From NCBI RefSeq assembly GCF_036898095.1, contig NC_090765.1, positions 33,875,507-33,939,506 on the forward strand: 64,000 nt of DNA. Reading direction: 5' to 3'. Made by a program: the position numbers and the translations under genes. Under the pieces are notes generated by a model, which was not told the DNA's origin, ran no database searches, and saw only the letters and a program-made list of their open reading frames with translations. Each line of letters opens with the position of its first letter. The first letter of the stretch is position 1. Positions 21,835 to 33,310 of the stretch are shown here, piece by piece. The DNA comes from Palaemon carinicauda. Taxonomy: Eukaryota; Arthropoda; Malacostraca; Decapoda; Palaemonidae.

Positions 21835-23160
21835 TGCACCTGCGGTACCTTTGTGCCCTCTGTGGAAATGGACAACACCATCTCTGTCCGTCCTTTAGAG
21901 GCCAGCTTTGTGATCAAGACAACTCCTGCCCTGAGTGTCAGGAATGGTCTGCCTCCAAGTGGGAGAGGTTTGGGCATTGGCGCAAGAAGTGGTCTAAAGA
22001 TAGATTCTTCGCCTTCGGGGTCTTACTCGAAGTTGAAAAAACCTCGGACTTCAACATTGATCCCTCGATCTCTTCCCGAAGCTCCTGCTCAATCAATCTC
22101 CCCTGAGGAATTGTTGAGTAGAAGTATAGATCGTTTAACCTAGGGGTTCAGGGGATAGAACTACTTCCCCTGGAGAAGCGGTTCTGCCCCTCCCCCCAGG
22201 CAGCACCTGCTCTTTTTCTGATATTTTACAGGTCTGGCTATCGTTGGGTATGGCTCATCCCCAGTCGAAGGAGGCGTTGTTGGAACTTCTCCACCTGGGT
22301 GTGAAGTGGAAGCAGACATCGGCTTCCTCGGAGGAGGGTCCGTCGCCGATGAGTGCTGTCCATGGTGAACCCTGAGTTTCTGGCACCTTGTCTGCAGAAG
22401 AGTCCCCCCCCTTTGCCTTCGCCTGCTGCCGCTGCTGATACCGAAGATGGTGCTTCCGCCTCGCCTGTGGGTGGTCATCTCCCATTCATGAGCAAGGCCC
22501 CCATAGTGAGTCAGTTCCACAGATCTTACAAAGACCATCGTAGATCTCCTCTGACCCTGTCAGATCAGGTTTCCTCAGTGGAGAAACCTCGCTGCCGCCG
22601 ACAATCCTCTTGGGAGGATTGTTACTCTTCTTGGGACCTCTGTACTCTTCGCCGCGCTAGACAATCTCCTTCCCTTGCAGTGAGGAGACGTTTCTTCAGT
22701 CCTGCTAAGGACTATCGATCTTCGCTGTCGCCGGCCAGACATTCACCTTCGGGCCCTTGCAACCTGCTGCTCGTGATCGTCACTCATCACCCCGTGACTT
22801 TCACTCCTCGCGAGATTGCCAGTGCCAGTCTCGCTAACATTTAGCAAGTGTTAGTCACTTGCAAGACCCCAGGACTCTCCCAGAACTCACTGTTTGTCAC
22901 TTCCTCGGCGTTCGCCAACTCAGACTCTCCTATTTTCTCGCAGCTCTTCAGCACTTCGTCGTTTGCCATCGCATCAATCAGCTGGGCTGACTGCTTTGCT
23001 TGGTCACCTGCCGGCATGCAAGCGCCATTCGCTGGGTAAGGCTTGTCATTCGCCAAGGTGAGACGATCACCCTACTTGTCCTTCCTAGCCTGCACTAGAC
23101 CATCACCCTGCGTGAGCGTCGTGGGGATGACACCTGTCGCCCTCTGCTGAATGACTCACT
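21835..23160 (+). pseudogene. DIRS-like Gag, element E
   Basis: One frame gives the Cys-rich block CPSFRGQLCDQDNSC followed by PECQEW and SASKWERF at about 21888-21976, in the same order as in elements A, C and G. An upstream C-T-C-G-T-F-V piece lies in another frame. Downstream, SPVGGHLPF and RRSPLTLSDQVSS occur near 22460-22580, with Ser/Pro-rich remnants to 23050. Frame changes and stops show loss of function. Confidence 0.55.
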
Positions 23161-23394
23161 TCATCGGCGGTCCCCACTCCTTCAAGAGGAATTGCCATCT
23201 ATCAGGTGTGGTACACAGGTGTCAGCAACCAAGAAACCCTTGCATGGCGGACGCCCAATTCCAGGTGCTTCAGCACCATGCATCTTCCAGTTCTCCTGTT
23301 CACTACGAGATCCAAGGAAGAGACAGTCCTGGTAATGAGGTTGCCAGACGAGAATAACATCCAAGAAGTGGACTTCCTCGTTTTTCCCGGATTT

Positions 23395-24200
23395 GATGCT
23401 TCTTACAGATGCATCAAATGAATGGGGGAAGGCAACATACGGTACGACACGTCCTCAGGATTATGGTCGGAGCACATATGGTACCGTCTCTTAAATCTTG
23501 AGATGCAATCTTTCTTCTTTCAGGAAGAATTGCCTACTGTGACAACAGAGGTTAGTCTTTTTTTCCCGTTTATAGGAAACGCTTCCTTCACCTGTTTGGT
23601 CTCCTATTCGGCTTCTACGGGATTTGAAATCAATCATCACCTGTTTGGTATCCCCTTGATTCCTTCTATGGGATTTTGAATTATCCAATTCCCCCTTCCT
23701 TGGGAGGCTCCCTCCTCCAGCTTCTGTTCAGAGGTCTTCCTACTTACGGGAGGAAGTGAGGATAGCAGCGACAGGCATTGATTTCTTCTTCCACCTTCGG
23801 AAGAAAGACTTCTTTCAACTGTAAGGCTCCCTTTGAGCAATTCCTCTGGGGGTAAATGGCTTCTCCTATAGGCGCCATTAAGCTGGCCTCGTCGTCAGCA
23901 GTCTTGTCTTGTTTTGTTAAGGGATTCAGCTAGGCCACTGGATTCACCTTGCCAGCAACTCTCTTCTTTCCCAATGACTCATCTGCAACTCCCGGCAGAG
24001 CACCCACCGAGAACTTCCCTTACGACAGGATCTACTTTGGCAACCACATGTGAACAATTCTCACAAAGCGTAGCTTTGCTGCGACCCCACGCCTAGAAAC
24101 TATCCCGCACCTCCTCTCTTGGGAGTACAACCCCATCTTTGCAACAAGTTGCTAAGAGAATGTCTGGATACTGAAGTTTTCTTTTGCTTCGTTCTCCCTG
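23395..24200 (+). pseudogene. DIRS-like RNase H and linker, element E
   Basis: The frame around 23399-23500 reads LLTDASNEWGKATYG, the first Asp motif of RNase H (GAT at 23408-23410). LEMQ follows near 23500 and VTTEV at 23536-23551, in shifted frames. The downstream connection domain is too broken to align by eye. The RT palm with its YLDD motif was not found between gag and this point, so a deletion is likely. Confidence 0.5.
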
Positions 24201-24249
24201 AGGAGGGGACCATTTTTTTTCAGTGGTGAGAATCATATAAGGGTTGTCT

Positions 24250-25015
24250 CTCTCTCGAGGCCACTATTCCAGTATTGGTTCCTCAATTTGCCATTGGGAG
24301 GAAGGCTGCTTCTGGTCTCAGGCAATGGAAGGTCACTGCTCGTTCCTTGAGCATCTCCTCCAGAAGGAAAAGCTTAACCTTTCTTCTAGGTCGCCATCGT
24401 TGCTCTTCATCCAGACTTCGAGTCTACCTACCTGCAGTCAGGTAAGAAAACTCCTCCATGGTGATCCAGGACTCCTAGGCAGCAGATCTTCACCGGATTC
24501 TGAGGACAGGTCTTCCCATGGTGTTACCTTCGGCCCAGAGAGTAGGAGTACCCCATGGGTCGCCCTCAACATCTCTCATTCACAGTGAAGAACCGAGTAA
24601 TATCTGATATCTCTCCAGGCAGCTTGAACCCGAGGTTTAAGCCCTTCAGACTAGGAATTCCTTCATACCATGATCAAAGGTCCACATCAATGGTGATTAC
24701 ACATGATTAACTTGAGGTTCTACCTCAAAGAAGATACAGTAGTGCACCCCGAGGGTTCGGCACGCTTTGCCAGTCATGGGAAGGTCAAAGAGGCTCACCA
24801 TGAACAAATTCTTAACTGGGATTCAGAAGGTCATAGACCTGTCATTGAATCCTTTTTCTTCTCATAGAGGTGACTTTGAGCTCATAACGTTAAGAGCAGG
24901 AATACGCCCCTAACGCTTACAAAAAGCTACTCTGTGACGCAGGCCATACCAGTGGCTAGGTGAAAGCCCTAATGATCTTCATCGCCTATCTTCCGCAAGA
25001 CTTGACCAACAGGAA
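24250..25015 (+). pseudogene. DIRS-like tyrosine recombinase, element E
   Basis: Fragments near 24735-24960 (HPEGSARFASHGKVK; then a NW-x-S-x-VIDLSLN-like piece; then KSYSVTQA) match the C-terminal half of the element C recombinase. A readable box I Arg motif was not found, and many stops are present. It is placed by position and similarity to C, and no activity is expected. Confidence 0.5.
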
Positions 25016-25603
25016 CATGGAGACGCTCTTCATTGTCCCTGTGGTGACTACACAGTAAATGGTTTATAAGGCCTCAATCTCCCTAATGGACTGTTAGCAG
25101 ATGGCAAGGGGAGAGTTTAACCAGGGATAAGCCTAGAATGATTGACAAAGAGTGACTGGCTCTTTCTTTCTTTCATCTTCCCTCCTACGGGGCAACACCT
25201 CCTATGGTACTCTGCAAAGCTGACCTCTACTGTCTGCAGGTAGAACCATTTCCCTTGTGTAACCTCATCTAAATGGAGATACCTGTTGCGTTCCTATACC
25301 CCCGTGGCAAGGTGGGATTGGGTAATGTCTCTGGTTGATTATAAGAGTCCTACGTTTCTGAGAATGTTTTTTCCAAGGCTAGTCATCACTCATTCACCAA
25401 AATTGCTCAAGCTGCTAACCCTGCTTTGCGTGACAAGTTTAACGAGGCGTTAGGGTTTCTCTCTGTTACGTGCAAAGCACGTACAGGAAATCCCGGGTCA
25501 AAGACCAGCCAATTGTTCCGGACTTCCACCCTCCTAAGGGGTGAGTCATCCATTAATGAACAGTGTAGGGTTTGCATGAGTGTTGGAACAAATGACAAAT
25601 TTG

Positions 25604-25852
25604 TAATTTGTATTTTTCCTAACGTATTCAAACCTGGAGCTATTTATACTAATTGGCCTGCCATCACCTATCTCCCACAGAATTCCTACCTGCAATAAAA
25701 AGTGACTAGACAACACAGGTGTGTGTGTGAGCGGGGTGGCCGCCTACCCCCCGCTAACTAATGGTGGAGTAGTTCCACCTTGCTAAAAGTTTTATGGCTA
25801 GTTCCAGTATAAACAGATACAGGTTTGTATATGTTAGGAAAAATACAAATTA
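25604..25852. repeat. Palindromic terminal module of element E
   Basis: TAATTTGTATTTTTCCTAAC at 25604-25623 has its exact 20-bp inverse at 25833-25852. Inner parts pair AAACCTGGAGCTATTTATACT with AGTATAAACAGATACAGGTTT. An ACACAGGTGTGTGTGTGAGCGGGG stretch lies in the loop, as in element C. The same 20-mer forms the arms of the module at 53861-54194. Confidence 0.8.
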
Positions 25853-26166
25853 CCTACAATTTTGTAATATTACTTTAAGATTTTGTTATTTAAGTACAAA
25901 GAGGTGTCATTTTATTTTAGAAGACTCCAACATTTTCATTTTGCTGGTCTCCACTGATGGTTATTCTCTATAATTTCAGGCTTTTTATCACAAAGAAAAT
26001 AATTGTCCACCTCCTGGGATGAGATTGTGTAGACTACTGAAGATATCTGCAAGAAATACAGGACTGGGAAAAGGAAGAAGGGTCCTATGTTGGTTCATGT
26101 AGGATTTTGATGTAAAGAATAGAAAGTTTTAGCGTTAACTTGATATTGAAGATAACATTAAAGAGC

Positions 26167-27837
26167 ATGTCATCTTGTGATAGGGAGACGATAAGGAACT
26201 CTGAATCATTAGAATTTCCAATAAAAAACAAAATGGAAGGTTCATTTTCACACTCTGCAGTCAAGTTGGAAAATGATGATTTTGTTGACAGTGTTGGACA
26301 TTTTAATGATGGCTCGCATTTCATGGATTCAGGCATGGAATTCATAGCAGAGCCAGAAGTATTAATCAAAGTAGAGCCAAAAATATTTGAGCCAAGCAAA
26401 TGCGACATGAAATATTCTTTTGACAATGATGCATCAGTGAGTGAGGAGGATTTACAAGTCAGCAAAAGGGAAGTCAATAAAGAGGAAGAGGGTGTAACGA
26501 TAGGTGGGAAAGAGGAATGTGACATACACTTGGGATCCAGTAGAAAAGAGGACGAAGGAATCGGAAGAGAAATGGGGAAAGAATGTTTACAGAAAGAAGA
26601 GATAAAAAACAGTGGATGTGGAGAACCTCTTAGTCAGGAAAGTGATTCCAAAACTCACACTGATGTTGATATGAGAGAGAAGTCATTTGTGGGTGGGAAT
26701 TATATAAACCAGTTTATTGGAATAGTTAACCCTAACACTCCCATGCTAATTCACACCGGAGGCCAGTTCAGATGCAGCGAATGTGGCAGAACATTTTCTA
26801 ACGAAGTTGATCTTGAAACACACTATGAAGCTCACACTAAAAAGAAGCCTTTTAAGTGCAATGTTTGTGACAAAACATTTTCTGAGAAAAGTCTCTCGAG
26901 ACATTATAAAATTCATACTGGGGAGAAGCCATTCAAGTGTAGTGTCTGCGATAAAGCATTTTCTCGGAAAAATCTTCTCACGGAGCACCATAGAAATCAC
27001 ACTGGGGAGAAGCCATTCAAATGTAGTGTCTGTGATAAAGCATTTACTCGGAAAAGTCTTCTCACGGAGCACCATAGAATTCACACGGGGGCGAAGCCGT
27101 TTAGGTGCAACGTCTGTGACAAAGCATTTTATGATAGAAGTGGTCTCGCAATCCATTACAGAATACACACGGGGGAGAAACCATTTAAATGTAATGTCTG
27201 TGACAAAGCATTTACTCAGAGAAGTAATTTCACAAGTCATTATAGAATTCACACTGGCGAGAAGCCATTTAGGTGCAACGTCTGTGACAAAGCATTTACT
27301 GAAAAAAGTGAGCTCACAAAACATTATAGAATTCACACTGGGGAAAAGCCCTTTAAGTGCAGTGTCTGTGACAAAGCGTTTTCTGATAAAAGTGATCTCA
27401 CAAAACATCATAGAATTCACACTGGAGTGAAGCCATTCAAGTGCAGTGTCTGTGACAAAGCATTTTCTGGTAAAAGTGATCTCACAAAACATCATAGAAT
27501 TCACACTGGGGAGAAGCCATTCAAGTGCAATGTCTGTGATAAAGCATTTTCTCAGAAATGTACACTAAAAAATCATCATAGAATTCACATAAGTGGTAGG
27601 CGTAAGAGGTCTTCTGTTGAAAAACCTGGTGGGGGCAAGAGGACTTCTGAAGAAAAACCTGGTGGGGGCAAGAGGACTTCTGAAGAAAAACCTGGTGGGG
27701 ACAAGAGGACTTCTGAAGAAAAACCTGGTGGGGGCAAGAGGACTTCTGAAGAAAAACCTAGTGGGGACAAGAGGAATTCGGAAGAAAAAACTGAGGCAGT
27801 ACCTTCAGGTGATACCAAATTGCCAGAGCATAAATGA
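26167..27837 (+). CDS. C2H2 zinc-finger protein 2 (556 aa)
   Basis: Open from the ATG at 26167 to the TGA at 27835-27837. This start is chosen because MSSCDRE aligns with MSFYDRE of the paralogue; the frame stays open upstream only from a TTG. Residues 1-200 are acidic with scattered Ser. Ten tandem fingers follow (first Cys near residue 203, last His near 475), joined by TGEKP-like linkers. Finger 2 is one residue short (SEKSLSRHYKIH). The C-terminus holds six 11-residue units of the type KRTSEEKPGGG (residues about 480-545). Multi-finger C2H2 proteins usually act as nuclear DNA-binding regulators; the target is unknown. It has three more fingers than zinc-finger protein 1, so finger number has changed since the duplication. 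Conserved acceptors at 25920 and 25979 imply upstream exons. Confidence 0.85.
   Translation: MSSCDRETIRNSESLEFPIKNKMEGSFSHSAVKLENDDFVDSVGHFNDGSHFMDSGMEFIAEPEVLIKVEPKIFEPSKCDMKYSFDNDASVSEEDLQVSKREVNKEEEGVTIGGKEECDIHLGSSRKEDEGIGREMGKECLQKEEIKNSGCGEPLSQESDSKTHTDVDMREKSFVGGNYINQFIGIVNPNTPMLIHTGGQFRCSECGRTFSNEVDLETHYEAHTKKKPFKCNVCDKTFSEKSLSRHYKIHTGEKPFKCSVCDKAFSRKNLLTEHHRNHTGEKPFKCSVCDKAFTRKSLLTEHHRIHTGAKPFRCNVCDKAFYDRSGLAIHYRIHTGEKPFKCNVCDKAFTQRSNFTSHYRIHTGEKPFRCNVCDKAFTEKSELTKHYRIHTGEKPFKCSVCDKAFSDKSDLTKHHRIHTGVKPFKCSVCDKAFSGKSDLTKHHRIHTGEKPFKCNVCDKAFSQKCTLKNHHRIHISGRRKRSSVEKPGGGKRTSEEKPGGGKRTSEEKPGGDKRTSEEKPGGGKRTSEEKPSGDKRNSEEKTEAVPSGDTKLPEHK
27604..27801 (+). repeat. 33-bp coding minisatellite, six units
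   Basis: In-frame tandem units encode KRSSVEKPGGG, KRTSEEKPGGG, KRTSEEKPGGD, KRTSEEKPGGG, KRTSEEKPSGD and KRNSEEKTEAV. The tail is basic, Gly- and Pro-rich and probably disordered. Zinc-finger protein 1 ends right after its last finger and has no such tail. Confidence 0.9.
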
Positions 27838-28940
27838 GGTGCAGATTGCTCTCATCAAGGGAACAGTGACCGTCTTGAAAAGAGCCCTCGGATACAAGGC
27901 TAGTGGAGTATAGAGGTGCAACCATAGACCCTAGGTTGGGGTCCATTGCACCATTGATATAAAGTAAAACCAATTAAGATAATGACAAAAGGAGAAGACT
28001 TGTGCCGGAGAAAATTTATAAGGAATTGGGGAAGTTGTGTTCTTGTGAAAAGAGGAGAAGGCTGTCACAAAGCAATTCAATTTCCATACTAGCTAGACTA
28101 GTTGTACTGTCTCTTTTTAGTTTAATCAAACTCTGCAAATGACTCTTAAGAGGACATTACAAATAAGGTTAATGGAAATTTTGATTATGCAAGAAAAACA
28201 TGTCCGATTGAACGAGAGCTTCTGTTTCCAATGTTCAGCTACTTGTGATGTTGTACTCTGAGGGGTCTTCTCTTGTTAGCTAGTTATGCACCTCCTCATT
28301 TTACTATATCTGAATCACTACTTATTTAAATTTTTAGTTGGCTAAGATCATATGACAGTTAGAAACTTGAATGGTATTTGTAAATATTAAATGGTTAAAG
28401 GAAATAATTGCACAACAGAAAACATGTGTTTCATAAGCATTTGTCTCCTGATCTCTTATGCTGTATGTACTGGAGGAGGGACATGATTACTGTAGTGCAT
28501 CTTTCTGTAATGATCTTGTAACTAAGTGAAATTTCACACAATGTATTATTATGCTGAAATTATTTTGTATTTTAACTTCTATTATTGTTTTTTTCTTCAT
28601 GTTATACAAACTGTCGCCCTTTGATATGATTATGACTTCAGGTAGTAACAGTAGTAGTTGTAGTGCTCACCAGGTGGCGTAATTGTGTTACAGTCTCTGT
28701 GCTACCTGCTTTCATCAAATACTGTTCCTGTTGGGTGGCATGTCTGTTGCTGTCTTATCCCTCCTATGTGTGTGTGACCTTCAGTGTCTGCCGATCCCTG
28801 AAAACAGTAAGGATGTATCACCTGGCTGGTTTGTTCTGCCCTACAAGTGTGTCATCATCCATTTACATGACTTCTCAGGAGATGAATTTCAAGTATTCTT
28901 TCATCTTCATAGAGGTCCAGGAAGGTTGATCATATATATA

Positions 28941-28944
<4 letters not shown>
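27838..28944 (+). other. 3' flank of zinc-finger gene 2
   Basis: Collinear with 9918-10424 and 11340-11918 of copy 1. Probably 3' untranslated and intergenic sequence; no conserved frame is seen. Confidence 0.5.

Positions 28945-29028
<84 letters not shown>
28945..29028 (+). repeat. (TC)n microsatellite, 84 bp
   Basis: A pure TC run of 42 units, orthologous by flank to the array at 11919-12008 in duplication copy 1. Confidence 0.95.
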
Positions 29029-29032
<4 letters not shown>

Positions 29033-31858
29033 CAACACTTGAGGTACAAATGCCAAATCTTGGAAGAGACAAGGCACAAGCTCTGTTGGTCAAGATGCAT
29101 AGCCTTGCTCTAATTCCTATTCTGCCAGGACACTTGTTGGATAATTTGGTGATCTTGGTGATCTCTTCACGTGCACGAACTACCAGACGACCATCAGGAG
29201 TTCTCTTGAGAGGGTTGACTCTTCACATCAGTTTTCACAAGCAGTGAACACCTTTCCCTCACGTACACATGAAGAAGGCTACTTATCAATCCTAGTCTCC
29301 ATGAGACAATCTTCCTTCTACACAAGTGCTATGATTGCCACGAGACCACGCTTCACGAAACGACAATACAATCATAATCACCTCATGGTCTCTCTCCACA
29401 CTCTCTATCGCTCCCAGGAACGTGATTGCCAGCATAATGTGGAACTTACATAAGTTATCGATTATTGCCAACTTCAAGCACATGAGATGTTACAAACTCA
29501 TGAACATCTCCACGGGCATGAGAATGGTACGAACACGATTGTCTTCATGCTCAAAAATTTCACTCCCACTATGGTCTACGTTCACAATCATCCATGAGTG
29601 CAATCATCACACGATTTCCAGGATGTTCCAGTGTACAGTATATCAACTACTAACAATCTTTGCAACTTTTCTTGGGAATCGGCAACAGTGCAGTCTCGTC
29701 TTTACTTATGACTTTTGATTCTTTGACCTAAGTTTTCTTTTCATGTATCTCTTCTATCTACTCATAGAATTGAACATTTTTAATAGCTCTCCCTACTTAC
29801 ACTTATCAAAAGCCTTTTTGCTGTTATGAAACGTACTTAAACCCTCTGTTCTTTATCTGAAAGAGTTCACTTAAAAAAAGCAGATGCAACAATTGTTCAC
29901 CCTTTACTTTCGTTAGTTGAAACAGCTTTCCTCCTCTGCTTCTCGTGGAATTCAACAGACATGGACTTACAGCAAGCAAAGGTGTGCACTTCCTTGTGGA
30001 TGGCCTCCATGAAAGACCTCACCATTTTCTATGATGATTCTCTCCTGTCTTACATGAAGTTGACCACCTGTACCATTTGCTTCATTCCCCAATCCTGCAT
30101 ATTGTATCTTCAGAAATTTAATCACCTTTTTTCCTTCCCCCTCCTCATTTTTGTATCTCAAATCCGTACACAAGTCAAAGAAAGACCATTGGTTAATGTA
30201 TAAGTAAAGAGACAATCTTGAATGGAAGAATATAGTGCAAACACAGCATATCAGAGAACAAATATTTATGTGTCCTTTTGCTACTGAGAACCCCTTTCTG
30301 GGTGTATCTCTCTTCCCACTTTCTTCTTCCTACCTATGTTAATTTCAATTTCATTAAGCAAATACAGGTGTCCCCCCTTTCATTCTGATGACTACGGCCT
30401 CCCTGGTCCCAAGCTTTGGCAGCTAAGCAGTTATCATTAAGGAAATGAAGGTGGGCGGTATTTACGACTGGATTATTTTTCAGGAATTTTTGAGTCCACG
30501 TAACATGTCCTCCATTGCTTCCGATATGGTTTCTTATGAATATAAATTCTATTTTTAGAATACCATGAAGAGATTAATACCAATCTAGGTCACTGCTTCA
30601 ATGGGATTTAGTTCAACATAATTCCACATTCTTAGTAGCATTTAATTATGCCATTTTTTTTTTTCATCTTACCCCTTCCACAAACTCTTTCATAAAATTC
30701 ACGCCAGGATGTCTGTGCTCAAAAGCTACAGACAAGCCATTAAGTCCTTGTGTGTCCCACCACTGACGTCTTTTGTTGCTCATTCATCCCGTTTTTCCTA
30801 ATACTGAATGTGCTCGGACACCAAGTTATTGTGATACTCTTAACATTGTTATGTGGACTGAGTGATAAGATCAATATTTCTTGAGTATGACTTTACTCAC
30901 GATCATCATTTCATACCTATCAAACTAATCAATAGACTTTCCAGCCAACCCAACTATCTTTGTCTGGCTTTCTGACAAATTTGGGACAGACTGTGCCAAA
31001 GCTAGCTGTGCAAAACGCACTGCGAGCTAACTTGCTTCCTCTTCATATGCTTTGATTATATGTCAAACTGTAACATTAGTTTTCTTTCCTGATGGTGCCC
31101 TTTTTCCATGTGAATTCTGAGGAAAAGTTCATACTTCCTAAGTGAATATTTTGTCAGTTGGACTATTAAAAAAAAAAAAAAAATTTGTCTAAAATTTGAA
31201 ACTGATTGAATATATTTTTATGATTTTTTATGCTTATTTGGATGTAATTAAAGTGTATGTTTTAATATTCTTTACTCATAACAAATAATTGTCAATTTGA
31301 GATATTGTAATTTCAACATGTATAAAGTGAGTACATTATTTATATAAATATTTCTGTAATTAATCAACACTTTAGTTCCTTTTGCACTTCTGTATTATAA
31401 AATGCACAGGTCTCAATACAGAAAGTATTTAGAATTTTGAGATATTTACTTTGAAATCTTAAACATTGACAGTTACCAAACAAGTATTCAAAGAAGAGCA
31501 TAAGTCTTGGAGCTCCAAACTTGCATGGGTAAGTGGGTGAATGGCAGATTGTATTAATTTATAGTAATGTAGGTGACACTGTTTATTCCATGTTTAAAAA
31601 CAATTTAGGTAATTTGTTGCCACTGTTTACTTCAAGAAATGAAAGTATTTTGGTTTTGTTTATATAAGTAACTTGATCTTGTTGACGATGGATTGTGAAA
31701 AAAAGATAATATTTTGCTTTACTTTTGGACAAGTTAGTCTTTGATGAGGTTAAACGAGATTGTATGCCCAATGATAAAAGTTTAAAAACTTTTATTTTTT
31801 GTTCGTATTATTTAGAAAATACTTTATTGTACTCTGTACCTATGATCAACAAAAGTGT
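29029..31858 (+). other. Non-coding remainder of duplication copy 2
   Basis: AT-rich, with short unconserved open frames only. The sequence near 31791-31812 is the empty counterpart of the MITE site at 13933-14240. Confidence 0.5.
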
Positions 31859-32104
31859 TTCTTTATATTTCAGTGGTATACTCTAATGATCTAAACTACA
31901 GTCAGTAACTAAATAAGCAGGAATATATCAGTGTTCATAAACACACAATCTTTAGTTCTCAAACTTTGGAGAAAGGTAGACTTAATTGGGTGAACTCTGT
32001 AAAACTATTAAAAGTTAACTAATTCATGATTTCTTCCTACACACTTACAAGCCATTCTCTCTAGAATGGATATATTATTCTGGATTGCTGGAAAAATAAC
32101 CGTA

Positions 32105-33310
32105 CACTTTTAACACAAGGTAAACAACATCCCACTAGTTAGCAGAGGGTTGGACCAACCACCCCGCTCACACACACAGGTGTACTGTTATCTGCTTTTG
32201 ATTTGGCTCCTGTAAACCCTTAAAACTGGCTATAAACTTACTGTACTTTATTTTCAATTTCTATTTCAGGTTTAATTGGTTGAGGCCTTAATAAGATGCG
32301 TGTTTGTCATGGCACCAAAGGGCGCTCTTGCGGCACTATCATGCACTCAGGAGTCTCCTTGTGCCGAGTGTTGGTAGAGACCATCCTCCCAGTGGGTGTG
32401 GTTCAGTAGGCGACAGAATAAGTCTAAAAGGGATCCTTTTCCCTCAGGGTTGTCCTCGAGGTTGAAGAGGTCCCGATTTCTTACTCCAGCGTCTTGTCGG
32501 CCCCATGCTGACAGAAAGAGCGATGACCCTTTGATCCCCAGACAACTCGGATACGAAAGACACTGTCATCGCCCAAGTGGTCTCTCTTGGTAGCGTCAAC
32601 TTTGGCATTCCATGGAGATTTCCAGTCCCCCCCCCCTATAAGGAATCACTTTTAGAGGTGCTGAAGTTATGGGCTTGTAGAGAGCGCACTTCTGCCTCTG
32701 CAGGAGTTGGCCATGGCCTCCCCCTCCCCGAGCCTCTGGAGTGGAGTCCCTTCAGAGTGTCTTGTGCCTTTAGCCGAAGCATCTCCCACAAATTCTCATC
32801 CATTGGAGCCCCTGCCAGGCTTTCGATCCCCCCAGAGTGACCAGGCCAGCTGATCTCGGTTAGCCAGCCTAGCTTTCTTAGCTTGCTGGGCGCACTCAGC
32901 AACTTGAGCTTGCTCAGCGTGCTTACTTTCCTCAGCAGGAGAAATGCGTTCGCACTGTTCCTCCACCCTTCTCACTAGCACGAAAGAGCTTCCTCTCTCT
33001 AGTGGTAACCCCTCAAGTTTCTCGTAAGCGGTCATTAGAATCGTCTAAGCCTCGCTCCAGCTCTTCAGAGCTCTCAGATGGTGATGCACACCGATCGCTT
33101 GCGGTTATTACCTCTCGTCACCTTGCCCCTAGGGTGCAACAAGCCTCGACAAGTCTTGCGAGACATGGCTGTTCTGGGTTATTGCCTCAGGCCTCTTACT
33201 CCTCATAGGCGGCATTCCTCTTGCCCGTTCACTTGTGGGAGGATACCTGATGCTTCTATCTTGAGAAGCAAATCTCAGGAATATCGTCACAGGAAGACAG
33301 GACCTGCCAC
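32105..33310 (+). mobile_element. DIRS-like element F: left end plus gag start
   Basis: The left part (about 32105-32215: CATCCCACTAGTTAGCAG, then CACCCCGCTCACACACACAGG) matches the left ends of A, C, D and E. A gag remnant follows from about 32300 to 33200. At about 33310 it meets minus-strand element H, tail to tail. No RT or recombinase is present on this strand. Confidence 0.6.
32300..33200 (+). pseudogene. DIRS-like Gag, element F
   Basis: Remnants of the Cys-rich domain read GRSCGTIMHSG and then, in another frame, ESPCAEC near 32300-32372, followed by SSQWVWFSRRQNKSKRDPF. The middle CRG-x2-C part is deleted. Ser/Arg-rich words such as SRKRSLESSKPRSSSSELS occur near 33013-33080. Multiple stops are present. 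Confidence 0.55.

Larger units (their letters stand above)
21625..25852 (+). mobile_element. DIRS-like element E, both ends present, degraded
   Basis: The left end starts near 21625 (CACTATACAACCTTCGCTATTTATAGGG) and the right palindromic module ends at 25852. Gag, RNase H and recombinase remnants lie in order between them; the RT core is mostly missing. The bases before the right module (GGGTCAAAGACCAGCCAATTG, 25497-25517) match those before the module of element C (GGATCAAAAGCCAGCCAGTTG), so C and E share a family. Confidence 0.75.
25890..31858 (+). repeat. Segmental duplication, copy 2 (paralogous to 8655-14288)
   Basis: It is collinear with copy 1 from the intron acceptor before the zinc-finger exon to the GTACTCTGTACCTATGAT anchor at 31832. 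It lacks the RTE insert, the GA/TG array and the piggyBac-like MITE of copy 1, and has its own small indels. It starts about 40 bp after the right module of element E and ends shortly before element F. Confidence 0.85.

Noticed and set aside
26140..26166. An upstream start for zinc-finger protein 2
   Set aside because: The codon at 26140 is TTG. The ATG at 26167 matches the start of the paralogue.
26746..27504. A 252-residue antisense frame over zinc-finger gene 2
   Set aside because: Same periodic artefact of the finger array, with no codon or motif support.
26761..27590. 84-bp periodic repeats resembling a CRISPR array
   Set aside because: The periodicity is the 28-residue C2H2 unit; there are no spacers of uniform length and the genome is eukaryotic.
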